A stretch of DNA of 64,000 nt from Arenibacterium halophilum. Lineage in GTDB: Bacteria; Pseudomonadota; Alphaproteobacteria; Rhodobacterales; Rhodobacteraceae. Positions 55,147-63,865 of the stretch are shown here, piece by piece. A program made the position numbers and the translations under genes. Position 1 is the first letter of the stretch. Every line of letters begins with the position of its first letter. The notes under the pieces were generated by a model, which worked only from the letters and a program-made list of their open reading frames with translations, was not told where the DNA came from and did no database searches. The DNA lies in assembly GCF_005938225.1 (NCBI RefSeq), contig NZ_VCPC01000001.1, positions 868,001 to 932,000 of the forward strand, given 5' to 3'.

Positions 55147-56538
55147 TCACTCCAACAGAGATTTCCAGCGTTCGATCTGCGCCCGCACCTGCGCCGGCGC
55201 TGTCCCACCATAGGACATCCGCGAGTTTACCGAATTTTCGACGCCAAGAACAGTAAACACATCGTCGGTGATCTCGGCATGGACCGATTGCATATCGTCC
55301 AGCGTCAGATCGGGCAGGTCACAGCCGCGCCCCTCGGCCAGCGCGACCAAAGACCCGGTGACATGGTGGGCATCGCGGAACGGCATCCCCAGCACCCGCA
55401 CCAGCCAGTCGGCCAAATCGGTAGCGGTGGAAAAGCCCGACCCGGCGGCAGCCGCCAGCGAGTCACGATTGGCGCTCATGTCGCGCACCATGCCCTCCAT
55501 CGCGGCAAGCGCCAGCATCAGGTTGTCGGCTGCGTCGAAGACCTGTTCCTTGTCTTCCTGCATGTCCTTGGAATAGGTCAGCGGCAGCCCCTTCATCACC
55601 ATCATCAGCGCGGTATTGGCGCCAAAGATGCGCCCCACCTTGGCGCGGATCAGCTCGGCCGCGTCGGGGTTCTTCTTCTGCGGCATGATACTGGAGCCGG
55701 TCGAAAAACGGTCTGACAGCGCGACGAAACGGAATTGCGCCGACGACCAGATCACCAGTTCTTCCGCCATGCGCGACAGGTGCATTGCGCAGATGCTGGC
55801 GGCGCCCAGGAATTCGAGCGCAAAATCCCGGTCCGATACCGCGTCAAGGCTGTTGGCGGCGGGCCGGTCGAAGCCCAGCGCCTTCGCCGTCATCTCCCGG
55901 TCGATCGGGAAAGAAGTGCCCGCGAGTGCCGCGGCCCCAAGAGGCGATTCGTTCATCCGCGCGCGTGCATCGCGCATCCGGCTCAGGTCGCGTCCGAACA
56001 TTTCGACATAAGCCATCATGTGGTGGCCCCAGGTCACCGGCTGCGCGGTCTGCAAATGGGTAAAGCCCGGCATCACCCAATCGGCGCCCGCCTCGGCCTG
56101 CCCTAGCAGCGCACGGATCAGCGCCAGCAATCCGCCCTCGGCCGTGTCAAGCTGGTCGCGCACCCAAAGCCGGAAATCCGTCGCCACCTGATCGTTGCGG
56201 CTGCGTCCGGTGTGCAACCGACCCGCCGGCGCGCCGATCAGATCCTTCAGCCGCGCCTCGACATTCATGTGAATGTCTTCCAGCGCCGTCGAAAATTCGA
56301 AATCGCCCGCCTCGATCTCTGACAACACCGTGAGCAGACCTTCCCCAATCGCCTCGGCATCGCTATCGCTGATCACGCCCGTGGCCGCCAGCATGGCGGC
56401 ATGGGCCCGCGATCCGGCGATGTCCTGCGCGGCCATGCGGCGATCGAACCCGATCGAGGCGTTGATCGCCTCCATGATGGCATCGGGTCCGGCGGCGAAA
56501 CGGCCACCCCACATCTGGTTCGCGGTCTTGTCGGTCAT
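55147..56538 (-). CDS. argH: Argininosuccinate lyase
   Basis: 463-residue lyase making arginine and fumarate. Signature [26 protein letters not shown] with the mobile Ser loop, [21 protein letters not shown] and [44 protein letters not shown]. Divergent from the thioredoxin gene (25 bases between start codons). Confidence 0.97.
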   Translation of the reverse strand: MTDKTANQMWGGRFAAGPDAIMEAINASIGFDRRMAAQDIAGSRAHAAMLAATGVISDSDAEAIGEGLLTVLSEIEAGDFEFSTALEDIHMNVEARLKDLIGAPAGRLHTGRSRNDQVATDFRLWVRDQLDTAEGGLLALIRALLGQAEAGADWVMPGFTHLQTAQPVTWGHHMMAYVEMFGRDLSRMRDARARMNESPLGAAALAGTSFPIDREMTAKALGFDRPAANSLDAVSDRDFALEFLGAASICAMHLSRMAEELVIWSSAQFRFVALSDRFSTGSSIMPQKKNPDAAELIRAKVGRIFGANTALMMVMKGLPLTYSKDMQEDKEQVFDAADNLMLALAAMEGMVRDMSANRDSLAAAAGSGFSTATDLADWLVRVLGMPFRDAHHVTGSLVALAEGRGCDLPDLTLDDMQSVHAEITDDVFTVLGVENSVNSRMSYGGTAPAQVRAQIERWKSLLE

Positions 56539-56563
56539 ATCGTGCCTTTACGTCGGAGAGATC

Positions 56564-57121
56564 ATGCGCCTGAATTGTCTGTTGCCCCTTTATATGGCCG
56601 CCGCGCTCTGTGCAAATGCGGTCGCGGCCGATCCTGGCGCCATCGCCGGTCTGCGCGAAGGCGACATGAAGAAACTGACCCTGCACGAGACCGCGCGCGA
56701 CATCTCTGACGAGGCGTTTCATACTGCCGAGGGCGGCAAAGGGACGCTGGCCGATTATCGCGGGCAATTTGTCTTGCTGAACTTCTGGGCCACGTGGTGC
56801 GCCCCCTGCCGCAAGGAAATGCCGACCTTGGCGGCGCTGCAATCTGAATTCGGAGGGGACGACTTTCAGGTTGTTACGCTCGCCACGGGCCGCAACACGC
56901 CGCAAGGCATCGCCAAGTTTTTCTCGGATAACGGAATCGACAACCTGCCAACGTTTCAGGACCCGAAGCAGGCCATCGCCCGTGAGATGGGTGTGCTGGG
57001 CCTGCCGATCACCGTCCTGATCGACCGGGAGGGCCGCGAATTGGGCCGCTTGATCGGCGATGCCGACTGGCACTCTGACAGCGCGCGCGCCATCATTGCC
57101 GAATTGCTGTCCGAAGACTGA
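56564..57121 (+). CDS. TlpA-like thioredoxin-fold protein
   Basis: 185-residue secreted or membrane-tethered thiol-disulfide protein. Signal peptide MRLNCLLPLYMAAALCANAVAADP, then a Redoxin/AhpC-TSA domain with the active site NFWATWCAPCRKEMPTLAALQSEF (WCxPC), GLPITVLIDREGRELGRLIGDADW. ATG after GGAGAG. Divergent from argH, which is a common arrangement in Rhodobacterales. Likely a periplasmic reductase for cytochrome or other thiol targets. Confidence 0.92.
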   Translation: MRLNCLLPLYMAAALCANAVAADPGAIAGLREGDMKKLTLHETARDISDEAFHTAEGGKGTLADYRGQFVLLNFWATWCAPCRKEMPTLAALQSEFGGDDFQVVTLATGRNTPQGIAKFFSDNGIDNLPTFQDPKQAIAREMGVLGLPITVLIDREGRELGRLIGDADWHSDSARAIIAELLSED

Positions 57122-57145
57122 GTGCATGTAGTCGCGCTGACGCGC

Positions 57146-57257
57146 GAGGCCTCCGGCGGGGATATTTATCGCCCAAAGAAGCAGGGTCGGTTTTTCTGCT
57201 TCACCTTCGCAAAAATACTCCGGGGGAGTCCGCGCAGCGGGCGGGGGCAGAGCCCCC
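57146..57257. repeat. GC-rich twin-hairpin repeat, copy C, with extra half-element
   Basis: Left part GCCTCCGGCGGGGATATTTA matches the flank of copy B; a GAAGCAG/CTGCTTC hairpin (57179-57201) follows. The right part is AAAATACTCCGGGGGAG, CCGC-gca-GCGG and GGGGGC-aga-GCCCCC (57230-57257), abutting the tag stop. It fills the gap between the thioredoxin gene and tag. Confidence 0.75.
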
Positions 57258-57851
57258 TTACGTCCGTTGGCCCATCGCGCGCACCGTTCGATGGCGATGG
57301 CAGGTCACGATGTGGTCGTTCACAATGCCAACCGCTTCCATGAACGCATAGACGATTGTCGGTCCGCAGAAACGAAACCCCTCGGCCTTCAGGTCTTGCG
57401 AGATTCGCGCTGACAACGATGTCTGGGGCGGTACGTCGGCTTGGGTCGCCCATGTGTTCTGCAAGGGCGCGCCGTCGACATATCGCCAAAGGAACGTGTC
57501 GAAGCCTTCGCGCGCTTCGATCCGTTCCCAGGACTGGGCATTGGTGATTGCCGCTTCGATCTTGCCGCGGTGGCGGATGATACCCGGGTTCTGCAGCAGG
57601 CGTTCGACATCTTCCGGGCCCCAGCAGGCAATCCGGGCCGGATCGAATCCATCAAAGGCGGCGCGGAAATTGTCGCGTTTCTTCAGTATCGTGATCCAGC
57701 TGAGGCCAGCCTGGAACCCGTCCAGGATCAGTTTTTCCCACAATGCCCTGCTGTCGTATTCCGGCACGCCCCATTCGGTGTCGTGATAATCGATATATAT
57801 CTGCTCGGGCCCCGCCCAAGCACAGCGGGTGACAGGGTTATCCGCGCACAT
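57258..57851 (-). CDS. tag: DNA-3-methyladenine glycosylase I
   Basis: 197-residue base-excision glycosylase. N-terminal zinc ligand region RCAWAGPEQIYIDYHDTEWGVP, catalytic motif KLILDGFQAGLSWITILKKRDNFRAAF, and C-terminal zinc ligands in VNDHIVTCHRHRT. All expected for the TagI family. Its stop lies at the edge of repeat copy C. Confidence 0.95.
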   Translation of the reverse strand: MCADNPVTRCAWAGPEQIYIDYHDTEWGVPEYDSRALWEKLILDGFQAGLSWITILKKRDNFRAAFDGFDPARIACWGPEDVERLLQNPGIIRHRGKIEAAITNAQSWERIEAREGFDTFLWRYVDGAPLQNTWATQADVPPQTSLSARISQDLKAEGFRFCGPTIVYAFMEAVGIVNDHIVTCHRHRTVRAMGQRT

Positions 57852-57903
57852 CGTCTAGAATTGTCCGGTTAAGCATCGGTTCAGGTTTAGGCCGCATACC
57901 GGC

Positions 57904-58788
57904 ATGGTTCCTCTCTTTGTCACGATGGCCTGCCACGGACCTGAAATGAAGCTGTTCAAGACAACCAAGATCGACCCGACCGCGCAAGAGCTTTCCAATC
58001 CGCTGGATATCGCGGTGGCTCGCCGCGATTCCGGGGTGATCGACATGGTGCGCGCTGCTGTCAAACACGGCGAGGCGATGCTGGCCTTTCAGCCCGTCCT
58101 GCGCAGCGCGCCACCGCATACGACCGGATTTTATGAAGGGCTTTTGCGGGTTCTGGATGCCACTGGCCGCGTGATCCCTGCCCGGGATTTCATGCCCTCC
58201 GTCACCAAGGCCGAATTGGGCCGCGATCTGGATGTTCTGGCACTGAATCTTGGCCTGAAAACCCTTGCCGGGAATCCCACCGTCCGACTGTCGCTGAACC
58301 TTTCCGCGCGATCAATCGGGTACACGCCCTGGATGCAGACTCTGGAACGACATCTTGCCGAAGACGCAACCCTGGGCGAACGGCTGATGCTAGAAATCAC
58401 CGAAGATTCAGCCATGGACATGCCCGAGCTGGTGATTTCCTTCATGGACCGGCTGCAACCCATGGGAATCGCCTTTGCGCTGGATGAATTTGGCGCAGGT
58501 ACAACCCGCTTTGCCCGCTTTCGCGAGTTCTTTTTCGATGCGGTGAAACTTGACGGGCAATATATGGACCGTCTTGCCGAAAACCCCGACAATCAGGCCC
58601 TGGTTCGGGCGATGATCGCGGTGGCCCGGCAATTCGAAATGATGGTAATCGCCACATCGGTTGAGCGGCTGGAAGATGCCGAACTGCTGATCGAACTGGG
58701 GGTCGATTGCTTGCAAGGCTATCTGTTTGGCGCGCCAACCCTCAATCCGCCCTGGCTTGATACCGCAGGCAATCGCGCGCGCGCCTAG
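57904..58788 (+). CDS. EAL-domain protein with altered active site
   Basis: 294-residue stand-alone EAL domain, the c-di-GMP phosphodiesterase fold. EGLLRV replaces EAL normally, N in SLNLSARS, E in LEITED and K in DAVKLDGQY are present. But the usual DDFGTG reads LDEFGAG (second Asp is Glu, around residue 195) and AEGVE reads ATSVE. Loss at two metal/catalytic sites suggests reduced or absent hydrolysis and a possible c-di-GMP sensor or protein-interaction role. Start may be 57904 or 57946 (MKLFKTTK). No GGDEF partner is near. Confidence 0.85.
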   Translation: MVPLFVTMACHGPEMKLFKTTKIDPTAQELSNPLDIAVARRDSGVIDMVRAAVKHGEAMLAFQPVLRSAPPHTTGFYEGLLRVLDATGRVIPARDFMPSVTKAELGRDLDVLALNLGLKTLAGNPTVRLSLNLSARSIGYTPWMQTLERHLAEDATLGERLMLEITEDSAMDMPELVISFMDRLQPMGIAFALDEFGAGTTRFARFREFFFDAVKLDGQYMDRLAENPDNQALVRAMIAVARQFEMMVIATSVERLEDAELLIELGVDCLQGYLFGAPTLNPPWLDTAGNRARA

Positions 58789-58923
58789 GGCGGTTTACCA
58801 TGGCGGTTGCTGCACTTGCACCAACGCGCTATTGCTTGTGCCAACAGGACCGGGAAGCATTGGCCGGCCTCAAGGGCCGCGTCGCTGCTTTGCCGTTTCA
58901 CACTTGGCAGAGGACCATGACCC

Positions 58924-60099
58924 ATGACGAATGTAGTTATCGCATCGGCCGCACGCACCGGCGTCGGCAGCTTTGGCGGAAGTTTCGCCAATACCCCCGC
59001 ACATGATCTGGGTGCGGCCGTTCTCTCTGCCATTGTCGAGCGCGCCGGCATCGACAAGTCCGAAGTCTCGGAAACCATTCTGGGCCAGGTGCTGACTGCC
59101 GCCCAAGGCCAGAACCCCGCCCGTCAGGCGCATATCAATGCGGGCCTGCCGCAGGAAAGCGCGGCCTGGGGCATCAATCAGGTCTGCGGTTCGGGTCTGC
59201 GGGCCGTGGCCCTTGGCGCCCAGCACATCCAGCTGGGCGACGCCGATATCGTGGCCGCTGGCGGCCAGGAAAACATGACGCTCAGCCCCCATGCCGCCAA
59301 TTTGCGCGCGGGCCACAAGATGGGCGACATGAGCTATATCGACACGATGATCCGCGACGGCCTGTGGGATGCGTTCAACGGTTACCATATGGGCCAGACC
59401 GCTGAGAACGTTGCCGAAAAATGGCAGATCAGCCGCGACCAGCAGGACGAATTCGCCGTCGCCAGCCAGAACAAGGCCGAAGCCGCGCAGAAGGCTGGTA
59501 AGTTCAAGGATGAAATCATCCCCTTCACCATCAAGACCCGCAAGGGCGAGTCGGTGATGGATGCCGACGAATACATCCGCCACGGGGCCACAATGGAAGC
59601 GATGCAGAAACTGCGCCCCGCGTTCACCAAAGACGGGTCGGTGACCGCCGCGAATGCCTCGGGGCTGAACGACGGGGCCGCCGGTGTCCTGCTGATGAGC
59701 GCGGATAACGCCGAAAAGCGCGGGATCACGCCGCTGGCGCGTATCGCCTCTTACGCCACTGCCGGGCTGGACCCGTCCATCATGGGTGTGGGTCCGATTT
59801 TCGCCAGCCGCAAGGCACTGGAAAAGGCCGGCTGGAAACCCGAAGATCTGGACCTGGTCGAAGCGAACGAAGCCTTCGCCGCCCAGGCCTGCGCCGTGAA
59901 CAAGGACATGGGCTGGGATCCGGCGATCGTGAACGTAAACGGTGGCGCCATTGCCATTGGCCATCCGATTGGCGCATCGGGCGCGCGCATCCTGAATACG
60001 CTGTTGTTTGAAATGCAGCGCCGCGACGCCAAGAAAGGCCTTGCCACGCTGTGCATCGGCGGCGGCATGGGCGTTGCCATGTGCCTTGAGCGGCCCTGA
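58924..60099 (+). CDS. phaA: Acetyl-CoA acetyltransferase (beta-ketothiolase)
   Basis: 391-residue thiolase condensing two acetyl-CoA to acetoacetyl-CoA. Active-site Cys88 in [11 protein letters not shown], His in [11 protein letters not shown] and second Cys in [11 protein letters not shown]. Begins [21 protein letters not shown]. Upstream of phaB with a patatin gene in between, so the region encodes the first two steps of polyhydroxybutyrate and ethylmalonyl-CoA metabolism. Confidence 0.96.
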   Translation: MTNVVIASAARTGVGSFGGSFANTPAHDLGAAVLSAIVERAGIDKSEVSETILGQVLTAAQGQNPARQAHINAGLPQESAAWGINQVCGSGLRAVALGAQHIQLGDADIVAAGGQENMTLSPHAANLRAGHKMGDMSYIDTMIRDGLWDAFNGYHMGQTAENVAEKWQISRDQQDEFAVASQNKAEAAQKAGKFKDEIIPFTIKTRKGESVMDADEYIRHGATMEAMQKLRPAFTKDGSVTAANASGLNDGAAGVLLMSADNAEKRGITPLARIASYATAGLDPSIMGVGPIFASRKALEKAGWKPEDLDLVEANEAFAAQACAVNKDMGWDPAIVNVNGGAIAIGHPIGASGARILNTLLFEMQRRDAKKGLATLCIGGGMGVAMCLERP

Positions 60100-60110
60100 T
60101 TTTGCAAATG

Positions 60111-60132
60111 ACGGGCCCAAATGCGGGCCCGT
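60111..60132 (+). terminator. Weak hairpin after phaA
   Basis: ACGGGCCC-aaatgc-GGGCCCGT forms an 8-bp stem 11 bases after the phaA stop, without a strong T-run. Possible attenuator or weak terminator before the patatin gene. Confidence 0.5.
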
Positions 60133-60141
60133 TCGCATCAG

Positions 60142-60975
60142 ATGGCACCTAATATCCCGCGTAACCCCGAACAGATCGTCTTTTCCGGCGGCGGGCTGCG
60201 CTGCTTCTGGCAGGGCGGCTTCCTGAAACAGATCGAACGTGGCCGCCGCTTTGCCCCTGAACGAGTGACTGGTGTCAGCGGTGGCGCACTGGCTGGCGCA
60301 GCCTGGATTGCAGGCCTTGAAAATCGCCTGCTCGACAGGATGTGCGCAGCCTTTGAAGAGCGCGACAGCAATCTCGATCTTTTCAACGCTGACGCAGAGG
60401 GTATCACCCCGCACCAGCGCCTGTATTGCGACGTTGTCAGCAGCGCCTTCGATGACGACGCGGTGCAAAGGGTCGCCGAAGGGCCCGCGTTTCAAATTCA
60501 GATCGCACATCCACCGGACACCGGCTGGCCAACCCTGACCGGCACCGCCCTTGCCGCAACCTACGAGGCCGAGTTGCACATCGTCGGTTCGCCGCATTTC
60601 AACTGGGCGCAAAAAATTGGCCTGACCTCACAACTTGTGGACGCCAACGCCGCCGCGCGCGAGGGCAAGCTGGTTGACCTGATCTGCGCCGCCGCCGTGA
60701 TTCCCCCGGTGTTTGAACCACCCCTTTGGAACGACCGCCGCGTTGTCGATGGCGGCATGGCCGATCAGGCCCCGATGCCGGAACCCAACCACGGAGAGAC
60801 GCTGGTGCTGCTCACGCGCGAATACAAGGCGCTCCCCGATGTCAACGGCCGCAGCTATGTCTGGCCGAGCAAGGAAACACCGGCGGATAAAATCGACTTC
60901 ACCGATCCACAAAAGCTGCGCGATACATGGAGTTTGGGAGAGCAGGACGGCAAGAAATATCTTGCCGATAGCTAG
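60142..60975 (+). CDS. Patatin-like phospholipase
   Basis: 277-residue patatin-fold acyl hydrolase. Oxyanion loop SGGGLRCFWQGGFL, nucleophile in TGVSGGALAGAAW (GxSGG) and catalytic Asp in VVDGGMADQAPM. Start ATG 60142 (MAPNIPRN); an earlier in-frame start at 60121 lies inside the hairpin. Between phaA and phaB, so it might act on intracellular PHB or lipid, but patatin homologues vary widely. Confidence 0.88.
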   Translation: MAPNIPRNPEQIVFSGGGLRCFWQGGFLKQIERGRRFAPERVTGVSGGALAGAAWIAGLENRLLDRMCAAFEERDSNLDLFNADAEGITPHQRLYCDVVSSAFDDDAVQRVAEGPAFQIQIAHPPDTGWPTLTGTALAATYEAELHIVGSPHFNWAQKIGLTSQLVDANAAAREGKLVDLICAAAVIPPVFEPPLWNDRRVVDGGMADQAPMPEPNHGETLVLLTREYKALPDVNGRSYVWPSKETPADKIDFTDPQKLRDTWSLGEQDGKKYLADS

Positions 60976-61001
60976 GTAATAATATTGCTCAACAAGGCAA
61001 A

Positions 61002-61014
61002 TTTGTTTAACAAA
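61002..61014. promoter_or_regulatory. TTTGTT-t-AACAAA palindrome upstream of phaB
   Basis: Perfect 13-base palindrome 33 bases before the phaB ATG, in an AT-rich segment that also has ATTGC...GCAAAT arms at 60983-61002. Could be an operator. Confidence 0.4.
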
Positions 61015-61046
61015 CTTACAAGACTACACCCAGATCGGAGGATATA

Positions 61047-61769
61047 ATGGCAAGAGTGGCACTTGTGACTGGCGGAAGCCGGGGCATCGGCGAGGCAATT
61101 TCCAAGGCGTTGAAGGCCGCAGGCTACGACGTCGCGGCAACCTATGCCGGCAATGACGAGGCCGCCGCGGCCTTTACCAGCGAAACCGGTATCAAGACCT
61201 ATAAATGGAATGTTGCCGACTATGATGAAAGCAAGGCTGGCATCGAAAAGGTCGAAGCCGAAATCGGGCCCATTGACGTTGTCGTGGCCAACGCAGGCAT
61301 CACGCGCGACGCCCCCTTCCACAAGATGACACCAGAGCAATGGCATCAGGTGATCGACACCAACCTGACCGGCGTGTTCAACACCGTTCATCCTGTCTGG
61401 CCCGGCATGCGCGACCGCAAGTTTGGCCGCGTCATCGTGATCAGCTCGATCAACGGCCAGAAAGGCCAGTTCGCACAGGTTAACTATGCCGCAACCAAGG
61501 CGGGCGATCTGGGCATCGTGAAATCGCTGGCACAAGAAGGTGCGCGTGCCGGCATTACGGCCAACGCGATCTGCCCCGGCTACATCGGCACCGACATGGT
61601 GATGGCCGTTCCCGAGAAGGTTCGCGACAGCATCATCGCGCAGATCCCGGCAGGCCGTCTGGGTGAACCGGAAGAAATCGCGCGCTGCGTTGTCTTCCTC
61701 GCATCAGACGATTCGGGGTTCATCAACGGGTCGACCATCTCGGCCAACGGCGCGCAGTTCTTCGTCTAA
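61047..61769 (+). CDS. phaB: Acetoacetyl-CoA reductase
   Basis: 240-residue SDR enzyme making (R)-3-hydroxybutyryl-CoA. NADPH loop ALVTGGSRGIGEAISKAL, catalytic YxxxK in NYAATKAGDLG, NAGITRDAPFHKMTPEQWHQVIDTNLTGVFN, and the C-terminal GFINGSTISANGAQFFV typical of PhbB. GGAGG lies 7 bases upstream of the ATG. Confidence 0.96.
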   Translation: MARVALVTGGSRGIGEAISKALKAAGYDVAATYAGNDEAAAAFTSETGIKTYKWNVADYDESKAGIEKVEAEIGPIDVVVANAGITRDAPFHKMTPEQWHQVIDTNLTGVFNTVHPVWPGMRDRKFGRVIVISSINGQKGQFAQVNYAATKAGDLGIVKSLAQEGARAGITANAICPGYIGTDMVMAVPEKVRDSIIAQIPAGRLGEPEEIARCVVFLASDDSGFINGSTISANGAQFFV

Positions 61770-61789
61770 GCGTGTGACAAGATAGGCAG

Positions 61790-61815
61790 GGGGCTGGCGC
61801 GGGCCGGCCCCTTTT
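61790..61815 (+). terminator. Terminator after phaB
   Basis: GGGGCTGGC-gcgg-GCCGGCCCC (one T·G pair) then TTTT, 20 bases after the phaB stop. Confidence 0.85.
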
Positions 61816-61828
61816 GCATTCGTGCAGC

Positions 61829-61936
61829 TTAACGCCCCACGAACCACCCCAGAAGGGCGCGAAACGCCATGCCACGTTCAACATGGGCGCGCTGCATTGC
61901 GGTGCGGGTGCTGCGGGTGGTCGGGTTCTCGAACAT
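61829..61936 (-). CDS. 35-residue small protein
   Basis: Short ORF MFENPTTRSTRTAMQRAH... with a strong ribosome site (AAGGAGAG, 4 bases before the ATG). Ends ...LLGWFVGR. The N-half is Thr/Arg-rich and the end is hydrophobic-aromatic. Short proteins with this look are seen in Rhodobacterales, but I cannot name a family. Supported mainly by the ribosome site and its tight fit between phaB's terminator and the divergent LysR gene. Confidence 0.5.
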   Translation of the reverse strand: MFENPTTRSTRTAMQRAHVERGMAFRALLGWFVGR

Positions 61937-62042
61937 AATGCTCTCCTTAACTGTCGCCTCTCCCCGCACGCAATTTGACGCTTGACTGACAAAACAACAA
62001 ACGAGAGTTTCGACACCGACACATCAGAAATTCTTAACCGCC

Positions 62043-62990
62043 ATGCCAAACACCCTGCCCCCGCTGACAGCCTTGCGCGCTTTCGATGCAGCGGCGCGGC
62101 ATATGTCCTTCGCCCGCGCGGCCGACGAACTGAACGTGACCCCGGCGGCGCTGTCGTTTCAAATCAAATCGTTGGAAGACCACCTGGGCCAGCCCCTGTT
62201 TCACCGCCTCACCCGCGCGGTTGAGCTGACAGATGCAGGGCGGGCGCTGGCTCCGGGCGCGGCCGAGGGGTTTCGTCTGCTCGCCTCGGCGTGGCGCGCG
62301 GCGCGGCAGATTGGCGGCGAAACCTCGTTGACCGTGACGGCGGGGCCTGCCTTCACCTCGAAATGGCTGGCCCCCCGGCTGTATGAATTTGCCAACGCCC
62401 ATCCCGAGATCGACCTGCGCCTGTCGGCCACCCTGCGCGTGCTGGACGTGACCCGGGGCGACGTGGATGTGGCGATCCGCTTTGGCTATGGCAAAGATAC
62501 CGGCGTCTATGCGCTGCCCCTGGCAAACGAATGGCTGACCCCGGTGATGACGCCCGAACTGGCGCGGCGCTATCCCACCCCGCAATCGCTGCGCGAGGCG
62601 CCCCTGCTGTTTGATGAATCCATCGATTTTCTGCGCCCGGCCTGTGACTGGCCCGCGTGGTTCCGCGCCGTCGGCATGGACTACGCCCCCACCAAGGGCG
62701 CGCATTTTTCCCAAGCGGATCATGCGGTTGATGCGGCGTTGACTGGTGCTGGCGTAATGTTGGGGCGGCGATCACTGACCATCAAGGAGTTGCATGAAAA
62801 GCGCCTTGTTGCCCCCTACAGCATTGCGATTTCCACCCAGGCTCATTTTCGCTTCATCTGCGCCAAAGGTGCCGAAGAACGCCCACACATACGCGCCTTC
62901 CGCGACTGGATCCTTGCGGAAATCGAACGAACCGCTTCGGTGACACGTGCCCTCACAATCATCCCGGTCGAGGAAATCCCCGCACCATGA
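62043..62990 (+). CDS. LysR-family regulator (GcvA-like)
   Basis: 315-residue LTTR. N-terminal winged HTH: LTALRAFDAAARHMSFARAADELNVTPAALSFQIKSLEDHLGQPLFHRLTRAVELTDAG, then a C-terminal co-inducer domain (GPAFTSKWLAPRLYEFANAHPEIDLRLS). GcvA-type sequence but far from the gcv operon of this window. The downstream DMT gene overlaps its stop by 4 bases (ATGA), so it may regulate or be coupled to that exporter. Confidence 0.92.
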   Translation: MPNTLPPLTALRAFDAAARHMSFARAADELNVTPAALSFQIKSLEDHLGQPLFHRLTRAVELTDAGRALAPGAAEGFRLLASAWRAARQIGGETSLTVTAGPAFTSKWLAPRLYEFANAHPEIDLRLSATLRVLDVTRGDVDVAIRFGYGKDTGVYALPLANEWLTPVMTPELARRYPTPQSLREAPLLFDESIDFLRPACDWPAWFRAVGMDYAPTKGAHFSQADHAVDAALTGAGVMLGRRSLTIKELHEKRLVAPYSIAISTQAHFRFICAKGAEERPHIRAFRDWILAEIERTASVTRALTIIPVEEIPAP

Positions 62991-63865
62991 ACAAGAACCG
63001 CGCTACGTTGATCGGCTTCAGCGCCGTTTTGCTGTGGGCCGCTTTGGCCTTTTTCACGGTCGGTTCCGCCCCGGTGCCGCCGCTGTTGCTGAACGCCATC
63101 TGCTTTGCGATTGGTGGCGCGCTTGGTATCGTCTGGACGGCGGCCAGCGGCGATATCCGGGCGCTGAAACAGGTGCCCTTGCGCGTTTACCTCTTCGGGA
63201 TCATCGGGCTGTTCGGCTATCACGCGCTGTACTTCACCGCGCTTCGACTGTCGCCTGCTGCCGAGGCCGGGCTGATCGCCTATCTTTGGCCGCTGCTGAT
63301 CGTGCTGTTTTCCAGCCTGCTGCCCGGAGAGCGTCTGCGTGCAGGCCATGCCGCTGGCGCGCTGCTTGGCTTTGTCGGGGCTGCTGTCATCATACTGGGC
63401 AAAGGCGCGGCGGGGTTTTCGCTGGCCTTTCTGCCCGGCTATGGGCTGGCCCTGTGCTGCGCGCTGACATGGTCGGCCTATTCGGTCGGCTCGCGCTTTG
63501 TGGGCGCGGCGCCGACGTCATCGGTGGCCGTATTCTGCATCGGCGCCAGCGTCTTGTCCGCCGTGCTGCATGTTGCGCTAGAGGAGACCATCTGGCCCGT
63601 CAGCACGATGGGCTGGCTTTCCGTCGCCGCCTTGGGCCTCGGACCCGTGGGGCTTGCCTTTTATACCTGGGACATTGGAGTAAAACACGGTGAGATCCAG
63701 CTGCTTGGCACCAGCGCCTACGCTGCGCCGTTGCTGTCGACCTTGCTGCTTGTGGTCACCGGCACGGCAGAGCCAAGTTGGGGCCTGGCTGCTGCCGCTG
63801 TTCTGATTACAGCCGGCGCGGTGCTTGCCGCACGCGCCAGCATGAGGGCGCGAAAATCAGGATGA
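62987..63865 (+). CDS. DMT-family (EamA) transporter, YddG-like
   Basis: 292-residue inner-membrane transporter with ten helices in two EamA repeats. Opening RATLIGFSAVLLWAALAFFTVGSAPVPPLLLNA, middle GYHALYFTALRLSPAAEAGLIAYLWPLLIVLFSSLLPGERLR and the second repeat ALTWSAYSVGSRF...GPVGLAFYTWDIGVKHGEIQLLGTSAYAAPLLSTLLL. The YddG branch exports aromatic amino acids; substrate here is unverified. Overlaps the DUF465 gene on the opposite strand by 9 bases. Confidence 0.9.
   Translation: MNKNRATLIGFSAVLLWAALAFFTVGSAPVPPLLLNAICFAIGGALGIVWTAASGDIRALKQVPLRVYLFGIIGLFGYHALYFTALRLSPAAEAGLIAYLWPLLIVLFSSLLPGERLRAGHAAGALLGFVGAAVIILGKGAAGFSLAFLPGYGLALCCALTWSAYSVGSRFVGAAPTSSVAVFCIGASVLSAVLHVALEETIWPVSTMGWLSVAALGLGPVGLAFYTWDIGVKHGEIQLLGTSAYAAPLLSTLLLVVTGTAEPSWGLAAAAVLITAGAVLAARASMRARKSG

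Noticed and set aside
58800-58870. TTGC-rich stretch before phaA as the same palindrome found at ccr and mcl2
   Set aside because: No complete GTTGC/GCAAC pair; only loose TTGC and TGCA words, so no support for a common site.
58870-60612. 580-residue open frame opposite phaA
   Set aside because: Spans phaA and part of the patatin gene in antisense; no domain.
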